Positions 1 to 6,526 of a DNA stretch of 64,000 nt are shown here, piece by piece. The stretch spans positions 1 through 64,000 of the forward strand of contig CAKOSX010000002.1 of the NCBI GenBank assembly GCA_934119935.1. Reading direction: 5' to 3'. Each line of letters begins with the position of its first letter. Position 1 is the first letter of the stretch. The notes beneath the pieces are model-generated. The model made no database searches and had not been told where the DNA came from. It worked only from the letters and a program-made list of their open reading frames with translations. A program made the translations under genes and the position numbers. The stretch is from an uncultured Clostridia bacterium (GTDB lineage Bacteria; Bacillota; Clostridia; TANB77; CAG-508).

Positions 1-120
1 ATAAGATATCTCATATCGTAAGGTAGTAAGATTCCATAAAGACTATGTGGTTGATAGGTTGGAGGTGTAAGTGTAGTAATACATTGAGCTGACCAATACT
101 AATAAATCGAGGGCTTAACC
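1..120 (+). rRNA. rrl: 23S ribosomal RNA, 3' end (partial)
   Basis: The sequence up to about 120 matches the conserved 3' end of bacterial 23S rRNA: a GAGCTGACCAATACTAAT segment followed by the terminal CGAGGGCTTAACC helix strand. Only the last part of the gene lies in the window. The 5S gene follows about 80 bases later, the usual order of an rRNA operon. The exact 3' end is estimated by analogy. Confidence 0.93.
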
Positions 121-201
121 ACTAATATTAAAAGAGGTTTACGAATAAATTCTTCTATGTATTTTTGAGTGTGCTTTAAATATTAAAGTATACAAAACTT
201 T

Positions 202-317
202 TCTGGTGATTATTACTGAGAGGAAATACCTGTTCCCATTCCGAACACAGAAGTCAAGCTCTCAAGTGCCGACAATACCTGCGAGTTACCTTGCTGGAAA
301 GATAGGTTGTCGCCAGT
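202..317 (+). rRNA. rrf: 5S ribosomal RNA
   Basis: Complete 5S gene of about 116 nt. The ends TCTGGTGATTATT and the CGCCAG strand pair as the terminal helix, and the internal CCATTCCGAACACAGAAGTCAAG block is the conserved 5S loop region. A run of eight T follows directly, so transcription of the rRNA operon probably stops here. Confidence 0.95.
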
Positions 318-333
318 TTTTTTTATGCAAATT

Positions 334-363
334 TTGACATTATATATAAATTTATGATAAAAT
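334..363 (+). promoter_or_regulatory. Promoter for the 434 gene pair, with overlapping hairpin
   Basis: TTGACA at 334-339 and TAAAAT at 358-363 are separated by 18 bases. A long inverted repeat (about 361-376 with 390-411) followed by T residues overlaps the -10 and the start of the transcript. The hairpin could end read-through from the rRNA operon or fold in the new transcript's 5' end. Confidence 0.6.
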
Positions 364-433
364 AGTTGTAATATGTGCAATTTTTAATTACATATATTAC
401 AACTATTTTTTAGGAGCAAAATAAACGAAAGAA

Positions 434-1444
434 ATGAATGCATATCAAATTTTAGGAATTATATCACAAATAGATACAGAGATGGATGAAAAATCGGCTA
501 ATAATAAAATATCTACTAATGTAATTAAATATATTAATTCATATTTAGAAGAGATTAAGAGAACAATTAATGATGAGAACATTGGTATAGATAAAAAAGT
601 AAATAAGATTAATGGAAATATATTATCTGCTATGAGAGTTGTAGTCTCATATATAAAAATTGATTCAAAGGATAAGAGAATTATATATAATGCAAGTAAA
701 AAATCTAATATTGACGATGAAATAAATTGTATTGATAAATGTAATAAACTTCAGGGTAAAGATGCGTATGAAATGCTTAATGTTTCTAAAGGCTCATTTG
801 CATATATAAATAGTGAAATTGCCAATAACGTTTATAATATTTATACAACTATAATGTGTGAATGTAGATTAGAATATATGGAAAAATCGATAAGTACGAT
901 AATTAACTTAAAAAAATACGCCTGGGCTTTTAATAAAATATACTCTGAAGATGCAAGAGAATTATATAATATTGATCTGTACGAAGAAGAAAAAAGACCT
1001 AAATATAAGCAATTATGTATTATGGGAGATCAGAAAATCGAAGAAATTGGAAAAGCAAACATAATGAAAAATAATCAACCTTCTGCATGTACATTTAATT
1101 GTGGAATTTCAGAAAGATATTCAACTATAAGTGTTATTAATACCAGTGTTATAGAGTATGGTTTTTTTATGATTCCAAATGAAAAAGAAATAAAACAGTA
1201 TAGGGTAATAAAGCAAATGAATAATGGTACAACACATGAAAATGTTGTTTTTACCAATATTGATTATTGCAAGTTATATGATGATATTGAGTATAGAAAA
1301 AATGTTGTAAACAATCTTTTATCTGATTGTTCAATTACTATGGGAAGAAAATATTTGGCAGGCTATATTGGAAAAATTAACAAGACTGGAAATATTGAGT
1401 TTGATATAGAAGATATAGCTATCTGTAAAAAGATTGGAGGTTAA
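434..1444 (+). CDS. Hypothetical protein, 336 aa
   Basis: I do not recognise this protein. It is soluble-looking: no signal peptide or membrane segment, rich in Asn, Ile and Lys, with scattered cysteines (for example ICKKIGG at the C-terminus and CTFNCG near residue 218). Its base and codon use match the AT-rich chromosome. The stop codon ends one base before the ATG of the flavin reductase at 1446, and the reductase ribosome binding site lies inside this gene's last codons, so the two genes are almost certainly co-transcribed and coupled. It has its own promoter after the rRNA operon. A link to flavin chemistry is only suggested by the neighbour. Confidence 0.8.
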   Translation: MNAYQILGIISQIDTEMDEKSANNKISTNVIKYINSYLEEIKRTINDENIGIDKKVNKINGNILSAMRVVVSYIKIDSKDKRIIYNASKKSNIDDEINCIDKCNKLQGKDAYEMLNVSKGSFAYINSEIANNVYNIYTTIMCECRLEYMEKSISTIINLKKYAWAFNKIYSEDARELYNIDLYEEEKRPKYKQLCIMGDQKIEEIGKANIMKNNQPSACTFNCGISERYSTISVINTSVIEYGFFMIPNEKEIKQYRVIKQMNNGTTHENVVFTNIDYCKLYDDIEYRKNVVNNLLSDCSITMGRKYLAGYIGKINKTGNIEFDIEDIAICKKIGG

Positions 1445-1445
1445 A

Positions 1446-2054
1446 ATGTCTAAAATACAATGGAAAGGTGGAACTTTTATTTATCCGATTCCAGCAGTAA
1501 TGGTATCTTGTGGAACAATGGAAAAATCAAATATTATAACTGTTGCTTGGACTGGTATTTTAAATACAAATCCTGCAATGTGTTATATTTCGGTAAGACC
1601 AGAAAGATTTTCACATGATATAATTAAAGAAAGTGGAGAATTTGTTATAAATTTGACAAACAGACAGCTTGCATATGCTACTGATTGGTGCGGAGTTAAA
1701 AGTGGAAGAGATGTTGATAAATTTAAAGAAATGAAATTAACAAGAGAAAAAGCAAATATTGTAAAGGTTCCTTTAATTAAAGAAAGTCCAGTGTCTGTGG
1801 AATGTAAGGTTAAAGAAATTGTTCCTTTAGGAAGTCATGATATGTTTATAGCAGAAATTGTTGCAATTGATGCTGACGAAAAATATATAGACGAAAAAGG
1901 AGCATTTGACATAAGTAAATGTGATTTAATTGCCTATGCGAATGGAGGGTATTATCCACTAGAAAAGAAAATTGGAAAATTTGGATATTCTGTACAAAAG
2001 AAGAAAAATGTTTCACGAAATAATATAAAAAATCTTCATAAAAAAAGTAGATAA
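1446..2054 (+). CDS. Flavin reductase family protein (FMN-binding split barrel)
   Basis: A 202-aa protein of the flavin reductase-like/FMN-binding split-barrel family, which binds FMN and often reduces it with NAD(P)H. Supporting segments are the N-terminal YPIPAVMVSCG strand, the ITVAWTGILNTNPAMCYISVRP core that forms the flavin pocket in this family, and SGEFVINLTNRQLAYATDWCG. The start is the ATG at 1446, which has GGAGG at 1436-1440 five bases upstream; an upstream TTG at 1434 would overlap that site. The C-terminus is Lys/Asn-rich. It is translationally coupled to the unknown 434 gene. The substrate partner cannot be told from sequence. Confidence 0.88.
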   Translation: MSKIQWKGGTFIYPIPAVMVSCGTMEKSNIITVAWTGILNTNPAMCYISVRPERFSHDIIKESGEFVINLTNRQLAYATDWCGVKSGRDVDKFKEMKLTREKANIVKVPLIKESPVSVECKVKEIVPLGSHDMFIAEIVAIDADEKYIDEKGAFDISKCDLIAYANGGYYPLEKKIGKFGYSVQKKKNVSRNNIKNLHKKSR

Positions 2055-2069
2055 AATAATATAAAGTGT

Positions 2070-2094
2070 GGCCCCCGTTCATCGAGCGGGGGCC
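2070..2094 (-). terminator. GC-rich hairpin between convergent genes
   Basis: GGCCCCCG and CGGGGGCC form a perfect 8-bp stem around TTCATCGAG. It lies downstream of both the flavin reductase (+) and the GC-richer gene on the minus strand, with an AT-rich but imperfect T tract on the minus side, so it can serve as terminator for one or both. Confidence 0.7.
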
Positions 2095-2127
2095 TTGTGC
2101 GAGATTACAGCCTTTGCAGGCTAGGTG

Positions 2128-2517
2128 TTATCCAATATAGTAGAAAAACACCTTGTGGAAGGAATCCAGCTTTACGCAGCCAAGTTCTTCTTTACCGAAG
2201 TCGTGCTCCGGATAGAAGTATTGGGCCATGCGGATCAGCTTGGAACATTCCTTGCGCTTGATAGGAAGCAGAACTCCTTGGGTAGTGAAAACCTCAAGAA
2301 GCTGTTTTCTCAGTGCTTTATCACTGAAGAAATAGTCCCGGAATGCCTGAAGATTCAGGACACCCGTCTCGATATTCCCGAAATCAACTCCGGGATAAAA
2401 TTCGGACGCTGCCTGAATTGCTTTGCGGCATTCGGCTCGGCCACATACCTTAACCTCGCCATTTTGAGTGAATACCCGGTCTAATTGTTCCCGGACCTTC
2501 TTCTCAGCCATCGTCAT
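2128..2517 (-). CDS. Hypothetical protein with two tandem ~57-aa repeats (atypical base composition)
   Basis: The 129-aa product is an internal duplication. A first unit with the pattern LDRVFTQNG...CGRAECRKAIQAA..FYP..DFG.....LNLQAFRDYFF is followed by a second with LLEVFTTQG...IKRKECSKLIRMA..FYP..DFG.....VKLDSFHKVFF. Each unit looks helical and may be a small DNA- or protein-binding fold, but I recognise no family. Codons are visibly more GC-rich than in neighbouring genes, suggesting transfer. It stands alone with its own promoter (2556-2584) and a GC-rich hairpin. The start at 2517 was chosen because AGGAGGT (2524-2530) gives a 6-base spacing; the ATG at 2523 abuts the site. Confidence 0.8.
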   Translation of the reverse strand: MTMAEKKVREQLDRVFTQNGEVKVCGRAECRKAIQAASEFYPGVDFGNIETGVLNLQAFRDYFFSDKALRKQLLEVFTTQGVLLPIKRKECSKLIRMAQYFYPEHDFGKEELGCVKLDSFHKVFFYYIG

Positions 2518-2555
2518 ATACATACCTCCTTTTTGGATGGTTTAACGATTCTTGT

Positions 2556-2584
2556 ATTCTATCACTTGGACATATAAAAGTCAA
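2556..2584 (-). promoter_or_regulatory. Promoter of the 2128-2517 gene
   Basis: On the minus strand TTGACT (2579-2584) and TAGAAT (2556-2561) are separated by 17 bases, with a TG one base before the -10 (GTGATAGAAT), an extended -10 motif shared with other atypical single genes in this window. Confidence 0.7.
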
Positions 2585-2627
2585 TGAAAAAAATTTATAA
2601 AAAAGAAGAAAAAATAGCTTGAAACAA

Positions 2628-2656
2628 TTGACATATAAGTGAAATCATGGTAAAAT
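2628..2656 (+). promoter_or_regulatory. Promoter of the rpmG-secE-nusG operon
   Basis: TTGACA (2628-2633) and TAAAAT (2651-2656) with 17-base spacing. The transcript would begin at about 2662, so a perfect 10-bp hairpin at 2661-2685 (AAGCGTATGT with ACATACGCTT) caps the 5' leader, possibly as an mRNA-stabilising or regulatory element. Confidence 0.75.
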
Positions 2657-2729
2657 AATTAAGCGTATGTAGGAAACATACGCTTATATGAATTATAATA
2701 AAGCTAAATAATGGCTGGAGGTGTATAAA

Positions 2730-2894
2730 ATGGCTGCAAAGGGAGCAAGAGAACCAATAACATTGGAATGTACAGAATGTAAAAGAAGAACATACATGAC
2801 AGAAAAAAATAAGAAAAACAATACAGAAAGATTAGAAGTTACAAAATATTGCAAGTTCTGTCATAAACGTACTACACATAAGGAAACAAAATAA
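2730..2894 (+). CDS. rpmG: 50S ribosomal protein L33
   Basis: A 54-aa ribosomal protein L33 of the zinc-binding (C+) type. It carries two CxxC pairs, CTEC near residue 14 and CKFC near residue 41, that form a zinc ribbon, and the family ending KYCKFCHKRTTHKETK. GGAGG lies at 2717-2721, eight bases before the ATG. The order rpmG-secE-nusG is the standard Firmicutes arrangement, and all three share the promoter at 2628. Confidence 0.95.
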   Translation: MAAKGAREPITLECTECKRRTYMTEKNKKNNTERLEVTKYCKFCHKRTTHKETK

Positions 2895-2916
2895 AAATCC
2901 TTAAGGGGGAAAGACA

Positions 2917-3354
2917 ATGGCTAAAGAAGCAAAAAAGAAAGAAAAAAAGATGAAGGACAATACTAACAAAAAAGCCAGCAATAAAGACAAAAGACATTTC
3001 TTTAAAGATGTTAAAGCTGAACTTAAAAAAGTAATTTGGCCTACTCCAAAGCAATTGTTAAATAATACATTAGCAGTTATTGCTTCTGTTTTAATAGTTG
3101 GAGTAATAGTATTTCTATTAGATCTTTGCTTTGAAAAGATTAATACTTTTGGAGTTGAAAAATTAAAGACTATTGTTCAATCTTCACAAAATGAAGAATC
3201 TGAATCGAATAATGTAGAAAATTCAAATACAGAGGCTAATGACGAAAACACAAACAGTGAATCAGATGCAGAAAGCTCAAATGAAGAATCTGGAACAGAA
3301 AGTGAAGATACTTCAAGTGAAGAGAATACAGACAATTCAGATAATGCTGAATAA
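2917..3354 (+). CDS. secE: Preprotein translocase subunit SecE with long acidic C-terminal tail
   Basis: SecE is the small clamp subunit of the SecYEG translocon in the cytoplasmic membrane. The core is clear: a Lys-rich N-terminus, the amphipathic helix FFKDVKAELKKVIWPTPKQL (about residues 28-47), and one membrane helix (about 52-69). The usual bacterial protein ends soon after this. Here about 60 further residues follow, a low-complexity Glu/Ser/Asn/Asp tail (about 88-145) that should lie on the outer face of the membrane. Base composition is typical of the neighbourhood, so it looks native. It lies between rpmG and nusG, 21 bases upstream of nusG. Confidence 0.93.
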   Translation: MAKEAKKKEKKMKDNTNKKASNKDKRHFFKDVKAELKKVIWPTPKQLLNNTLAVIASVLIVGVIVFLLDLCFEKINTFGVEKLKTIVQSSQNEESESNNVENSNTEANDENTNSESDAESSNEESGTESEDTSSEENTDNSDNAE

Positions 3355-3375
3355 TTATATGAAGGAGGCTAGAAC

Positions 3376-3912
3376 ATGTCTCAAGAGAAAGTAGACTTAG
3401 AACCAAAGTGGTATGTAATTCATACATATTCTGGATATGAAAATAAAGTAAAAGCAGATCTTGAACAAAAGGTAAAGAATCAAGAAATGGAAGAATATTT
3501 CTTTGATATTGTTGTGCCTATGGAAGAACAAATAGAAATAAAAGATGGAAAAAGAAAAACCAACTTAAAAAAAGTCTTCCCTGGATATGTTTTGATAAAG
3601 ATGATAGTTACAGAACAAACTTGGTACATAGTAAGAAATACTAGAGGTGTTACAGGTTTTGTTGGTTCTGGAACAGATCCAATTCCACTTACTGAGGATG
3701 AAATCAGAAAGATGGGATTTGAAATATCAGAAATAAATGTAGATTATGATGTAAATGATTCAATAGAAATAATCGATGGACCATTTAAAGACTATGTTGG
3801 CGTTGTACAAGAAATAAACAAGGAAAAACATAAAGTTAAAGTATTGATTTCAATGTTTGGAAGAGAAACTCCAGTCGACTTGGAATTATCTCAAGTACAA
3901 AAAGTCAAATAA
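3376..3912 (+). CDS. nusG: Transcription termination/antitermination protein NusG
   Basis: A 178-aa NusG, the RNA polymerase-associated elongation factor that also links transcription to Rho or ribosomes. The N-terminal NGN domain begins WYVIHTYSGYENKVKADLEQ; the conserved FPGYVLIKM motif and RNTRGVTGFVG follow. The C-terminal KOW domain is seen in DGPFKDYVGVVQEINKEKHKVKVLISMFGRETPVDLELSQV. GAAGGAGG precedes the ATG. It follows secE and precedes rplK, as in most bacteria. Confidence 0.97.
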   Translation: MSQEKVDLEPKWYVIHTYSGYENKVKADLEQKVKNQEMEEYFFDIVVPMEEQIEIKDGKRKTNLKKVFPGYVLIKMIVTEQTWYIVRNTRGVTGFVGSGTDPIPLTEDEIRKMGFEISEINVDYDVNDSIEIIDGPFKDYVGVVQEINKEKHKVKVLISMFGRETPVDLELSQVQKVK

Positions 3913-3998
3913 AAAAGTTTAAAACAGAATTTAAATTATTTTAAATTCATTTTAATAAATTATTTTGTTAATATACATTCTAAAAGGAGGTGCAAAAA

Positions 3999-4427
3999 AT
4001 GGCAGAGAAGGAAATCTCAACAATAATTAAGTTACAAATACCTGCAGGTAAAGCTACACCAGCTCCACCAGTAGGACCAGCTCTAGGTGGAAGTGGTGTT
4101 AACATCATGCAATTCGTTAAAGAATTCAATGATAGAACAGCAAAACAAGCTGGATTAATTATCCCAGTTGTTATAACAGTATACAAAGATAAAACTTATA
4201 CTTTCATAACAAAGGAACCACCAATGGCAGTATTAATAAAGAAAGCTGCTAAAATTGAAAAGGCTTCAGGAAAGCCAAACAGAGAAAAAGTTGCAACTAT
4301 AACAATGGCACAAGTAGAAGAGATTGCTAAACAAAAAATGCCAGACTTAAACGCAGCATCATTAGAGGCAGCAATGAGTATGGTAAAAGGAACAGCTCGT
4401 TCTATGGGTGTAGTAGTAGCAGACTAG
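3999..4427 (+). CDS. rplK: 50S ribosomal protein L11
   Basis: A 142-aa L11, the stalk-base protein that binds the 23S GTPase-associated region with L10/L12. The signature IKLQIPAGKATPAPPVGPALG..GVNIM near the N-terminus and the C-terminal RNA-binding half with DLNAASLEAAMSMVKGTARSMGV are clear. The start is the ATG at 3999 with AAAGGAGG at 3983-3990; an upstream in-frame GTG overlaps the ribosome binding site and is rejected. About 85 bases separate it from nusG. Confidence 0.97.
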   Translation: MAEKEISTIIKLQIPAGKATPAPPVGPALGGSGVNIMQFVKEFNDRTAKQAGLIIPVVITVYKDKTYTFITKEPPMAVLIKKAAKIEKASGKPNREKVATITMAQVEEIAKQKMPDLNAASLEAAMSMVKGTARSMGVVVAD

Positions 4428-4499
4428 TTTTATAGAAATATAAAATAAAAATTGGGAGAATATTTAGAATATTCGAAATTACCAAAAGGAGGAAAGAAA

Positions 4500-5183
4500 A
4501 TGGCACAAGGAAAAAGATACGCAGAAAGTGCAAAATTAGTAGATAGAACAAAACTTTATTCTGCAAAAGAAGCACTAGAACTTATTGAAAAAATGCCAAA
4601 GGCTAAATTTGATGAAACAGTTGAATTACATGTTAAATTAGGTGTTGACTCAAAGCATGCTGACCAACAAGTTAGAGGTACAACAGTACTTCCAAATGGA
4701 ACAGGTAAAACACAAAGAGTTTTAGTATTCGCTAAAGGACCAAAGGCTGACGAAGCTTTAAAGGCAGGAGCAGACTTTGTAGGAGCAGAAGAATTAATAC
4801 CAAAAATAGAAAAAGAAAATTGGTTTGATTATGATGTAATCGTAGCAACTCCAGATATGATGGGTGTTGTAGGAAGACTAGGAAAGGTATTAGGACCAAA
4901 AGGATTAATGCCAAACCCTAAATCAGGAACTGTAACAATGGATGTTACAAAAGCAATCAAAGAAATCAAATCAGGAAAAGTTGAATATAGACTTGATAAG
5001 AGTAATATAATTCACTTAGGATTTGGTAAAGTATCTTTTGGAGCAGAAAAATTAGCTGAAAACTATGACGTTATCATAAACGCTATAATCAAAGCTAAAC
5101 CAGCTGCAGCAAAAGGACAATATATAAAGAGTGTAGCAATATCTACAACAATGGGTCCAAGTATGTATATTGACCAAAAATAA
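4500..5183 (+). CDS. rplA: 50S ribosomal protein L1
   Basis: A 227-aa L1, which binds the mobile L1 stalk of 23S rRNA. The family pattern is clear: KLGVDSKHADQQVRGTTVLP, the second domain with VIVATPDMMGVVGRLGKVLG and PNPKSGTVT, and a C-terminal STTMGPSMYID. The ATG at 4500 has AGGAGG at 4488-4493. It forms the classic L11-L1 pair with rplK, and in many bacteria L1 represses this operon by binding its own mRNA. Confidence 0.97.
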   Translation: MAQGKRYAESAKLVDRTKLYSAKEALELIEKMPKAKFDETVELHVKLGVDSKHADQQVRGTTVLPNGTGKTQRVLVFAKGPKADEALKAGADFVGAEELIPKIEKENWFDYDVIVATPDMMGVVGRLGKVLGPKGLMPNPKSGTVTMDVTKAIKEIKSGKVEYRLDKSNIIHLGFGKVSFGAEKLAENYDVIINAIIKAKPAAAKGQYIKSVAISTTMGPSMYIDQK

Positions 5184-5194
5184 TTTATGAAATA

Positions 5195-5300
5195 TAGCCA
5201 AAGACAGTAGGCGATAATGTAAGACCTACCGAGGCATAAGATCGGAAATAAATCCAATTCTTATAGCCTCGAGGTGCTATACGGATTGGATTTTACTTTT
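5195..5300 (+). ncRNA. L10 leader (ribosomal protein autoregulatory RNA)
   Basis: The 134-base gap before rplJ holds the features of the Firmicutes L10 leader: AGACAGTAGG pairing with GACCTACC, a CCGAGGC/GCCTCG helix, and the GGTGCTATACG segment. It ends in an AATCCAAT...ATTGGATTTT helix with a T run that can act as attenuator. The L10-L12 complex is known to bind such leaders and limit expression of rplJL. Confidence 0.82.
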
Positions 5301-5317
5301 AGGAGGTGAATTATAAA

Positions 5318-5818
5318 ATGGCAAATGAGAAAACAATAGCAAAAAAACAAGCACAAGTTGACGAATTAGCAAAAGTATTAAAAGACGCTAAAGTTGTATT
5401 ATTAACAGATTACAGAGGAATAACAGTTACAGACGTAACAAAATTAAGAGCTGATTTAAGAAATGCAAACGCTGAATATAAAGTTATAAAAAATAACATT
5501 ATAAAGAGAGCATTAGATGCAAACGGAGAATCAGCATTAGATGAAGCTTTAGAAGGACCAGTTGCATTAGTAATTGGAAACGAAGATTATTTAGAGCCAT
5601 CTAAAGTAGTATATAATTTTACAAAGGATCATGACTTCTACAAAATAAAGGGTGGAGTTATAGACGGTAAAGTTATGACTGCAGAAGAAATAATAACACT
5701 TGCAAAATTACCATCAAGACAAGAATTACTTGCAAAACTTGCTGGAGCATTGCTTGGAAATATTACAAAACTTGCAGTTGCATTGGATCAGGTTAAAGAC
5801 CAAAAAGCTAACGCTTAA
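5318..5818 (+). CDS. rplJ: 50S ribosomal protein L10
   Basis: A 166-aa L10, the base of the ribosomal stalk that carries L12 dimers. The family pattern includes LTDYRGITVTDVTKLRADLRNANAEYKVIKNNI, LEGPVALVIG and the C-terminal helix LLGNITKLAVALDQVKDQK that binds L12. The ATG at 5318 follows AGGAGGTG at 5301. It is controlled by the L10 leader upstream, and is separated from rplL by an unusual palindromic insertion. Confidence 0.97.
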   Translation: MANEKTIAKKQAQVDELAKVLKDAKVVLLTDYRGITVTDVTKLRADLRNANAEYKVIKNNIIKRALDANGESALDEALEGPVALVIGNEDYLEPSKVVYNFTKDHDFYKIKGGVIDGKVMTAEEIITLAKLPSRQELLAKLAGALLGNITKLAVALDQVKDQKANA

Positions 5819-5939
5819 AATTAATTATAAACGTCGTCTAACTGCGTTAACCTGCATCAAAAATCCTCAACGTACACATAGTACGTTTCAGGTATTTTTG
5901 ACTTGGTTGCCTTGTTATACTTGTTTCTAATTAATTTTA
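5817..5939. repeat. ~120-nt imperfect palindrome between rplJ and rplL
   Basis: The arms AATTAATTATAAAC (after 5817) and GTTTCTAATTAATTTT (to 5938) are inverted. Inside them, CAAAAATCCTCAACGTAC and GTACGTTTCAGGTATTTTTG pair around ACATA. The whole segment can fold into one long hairpin. It looks like a small palindromic insertion (MITE-like), or a strong secondary structure affecting rplL mRNA. No second copy was seen in this window. Confidence 0.65.
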
Positions 5940-6044
5940 GAAAGAAATTTAATAAAAATCTTTATCAAAAATTAAATTCACATTGCCGTGAAAATAAGAA
6001 CGAAAAGTTCAGAAAATAAAAAATATATAAGGAGGAAATTTAAA

Positions 6045-6410
6045 ATGGCAAAAATAGATGAATTATTAGAGAGCATTGATGCTTTATCAGTAGCAGAACT
6101 TGCTGAATTAGTTAAAGGAATAGAAGAAAAATATGGAGTATCTGCAGCAGCAGTTGCAGCACCAGCAGCTGGAGCAGGAGCAGCAGCAGCTGAAGAAAAA
6201 TCTTCATTCAACGTAGTATTAAAGGAAGCTGGAGCAAACAAAATCCAAGTTATCAAAGTTGTTAGAGATGCAACAGGATTAGGATTAAAAGAAGCTAAAG
6301 ATTTAGTTGACGGAGCTCCAAAAACAATAAAAGAGAACGTTTCTAAAGATGATGCAGAAGCATTAAAAGCTAAATTTGCTGAAGTTGGAGCAACTGTTGA
6401 ATTACAATAA
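6045..6410 (+). CDS. rplL: 50S ribosomal protein L7/L12
   Basis: A 121-aa L12, the multi-copy stalk protein that recruits translation GTPases. It shows the N-terminal dimerisation helix (MAKIDELLESIDALSVAELAEL), an Ala/Gly-rich hinge (AAAVAAPAAGAGAAAA), and the C-terminal domain FNVVLKEAGANKIQVIK with the VRDATGLGLKEAKDLVDGAP loop. AAGGAGG precedes the ATG at 6045. A strong terminator follows, so the operon ends here and rpoB is not adjacent. Confidence 0.97.
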   Translation: MAKIDELLESIDALSVAELAELVKGIEEKYGVSAAAVAAPAAGAGAAAAEEKSSFNVVLKEAGANKIQVIKVVRDATGLGLKEAKDLVDGAPKTIKENVSKDDAEALKAKFAEVGATVELQ

Positions 6411-6422
6411 TTGTTACAACAA

Positions 6423-6457
6423 AAACTAGATGTTGTTTATAACATCTAGTTTTTTTA
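6423..6457 (+). terminator. Terminator of the rplL operon
   Basis: AAACTAGATGTT and AACATCTAGTTT form a perfect 12-bp stem followed by a run of T. Confidence 0.93.
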
Positions 6458-6486
6458 TTGACTTTTAAATTTCGGTAATATAAAAT
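6458..6486 (+). promoter_or_regulatory. Promoter of the 6527 surface protein gene
   Basis: TTGACT (6458-6463) and TAAAAT (6481-6486) are 17 bases apart, immediately after the rplL terminator. Confidence 0.65.
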
Positions 6487-6526
6487 ATGAAATATATTAT
6501 ATTAAAGAAAATTTAAGGGGAAAAAA

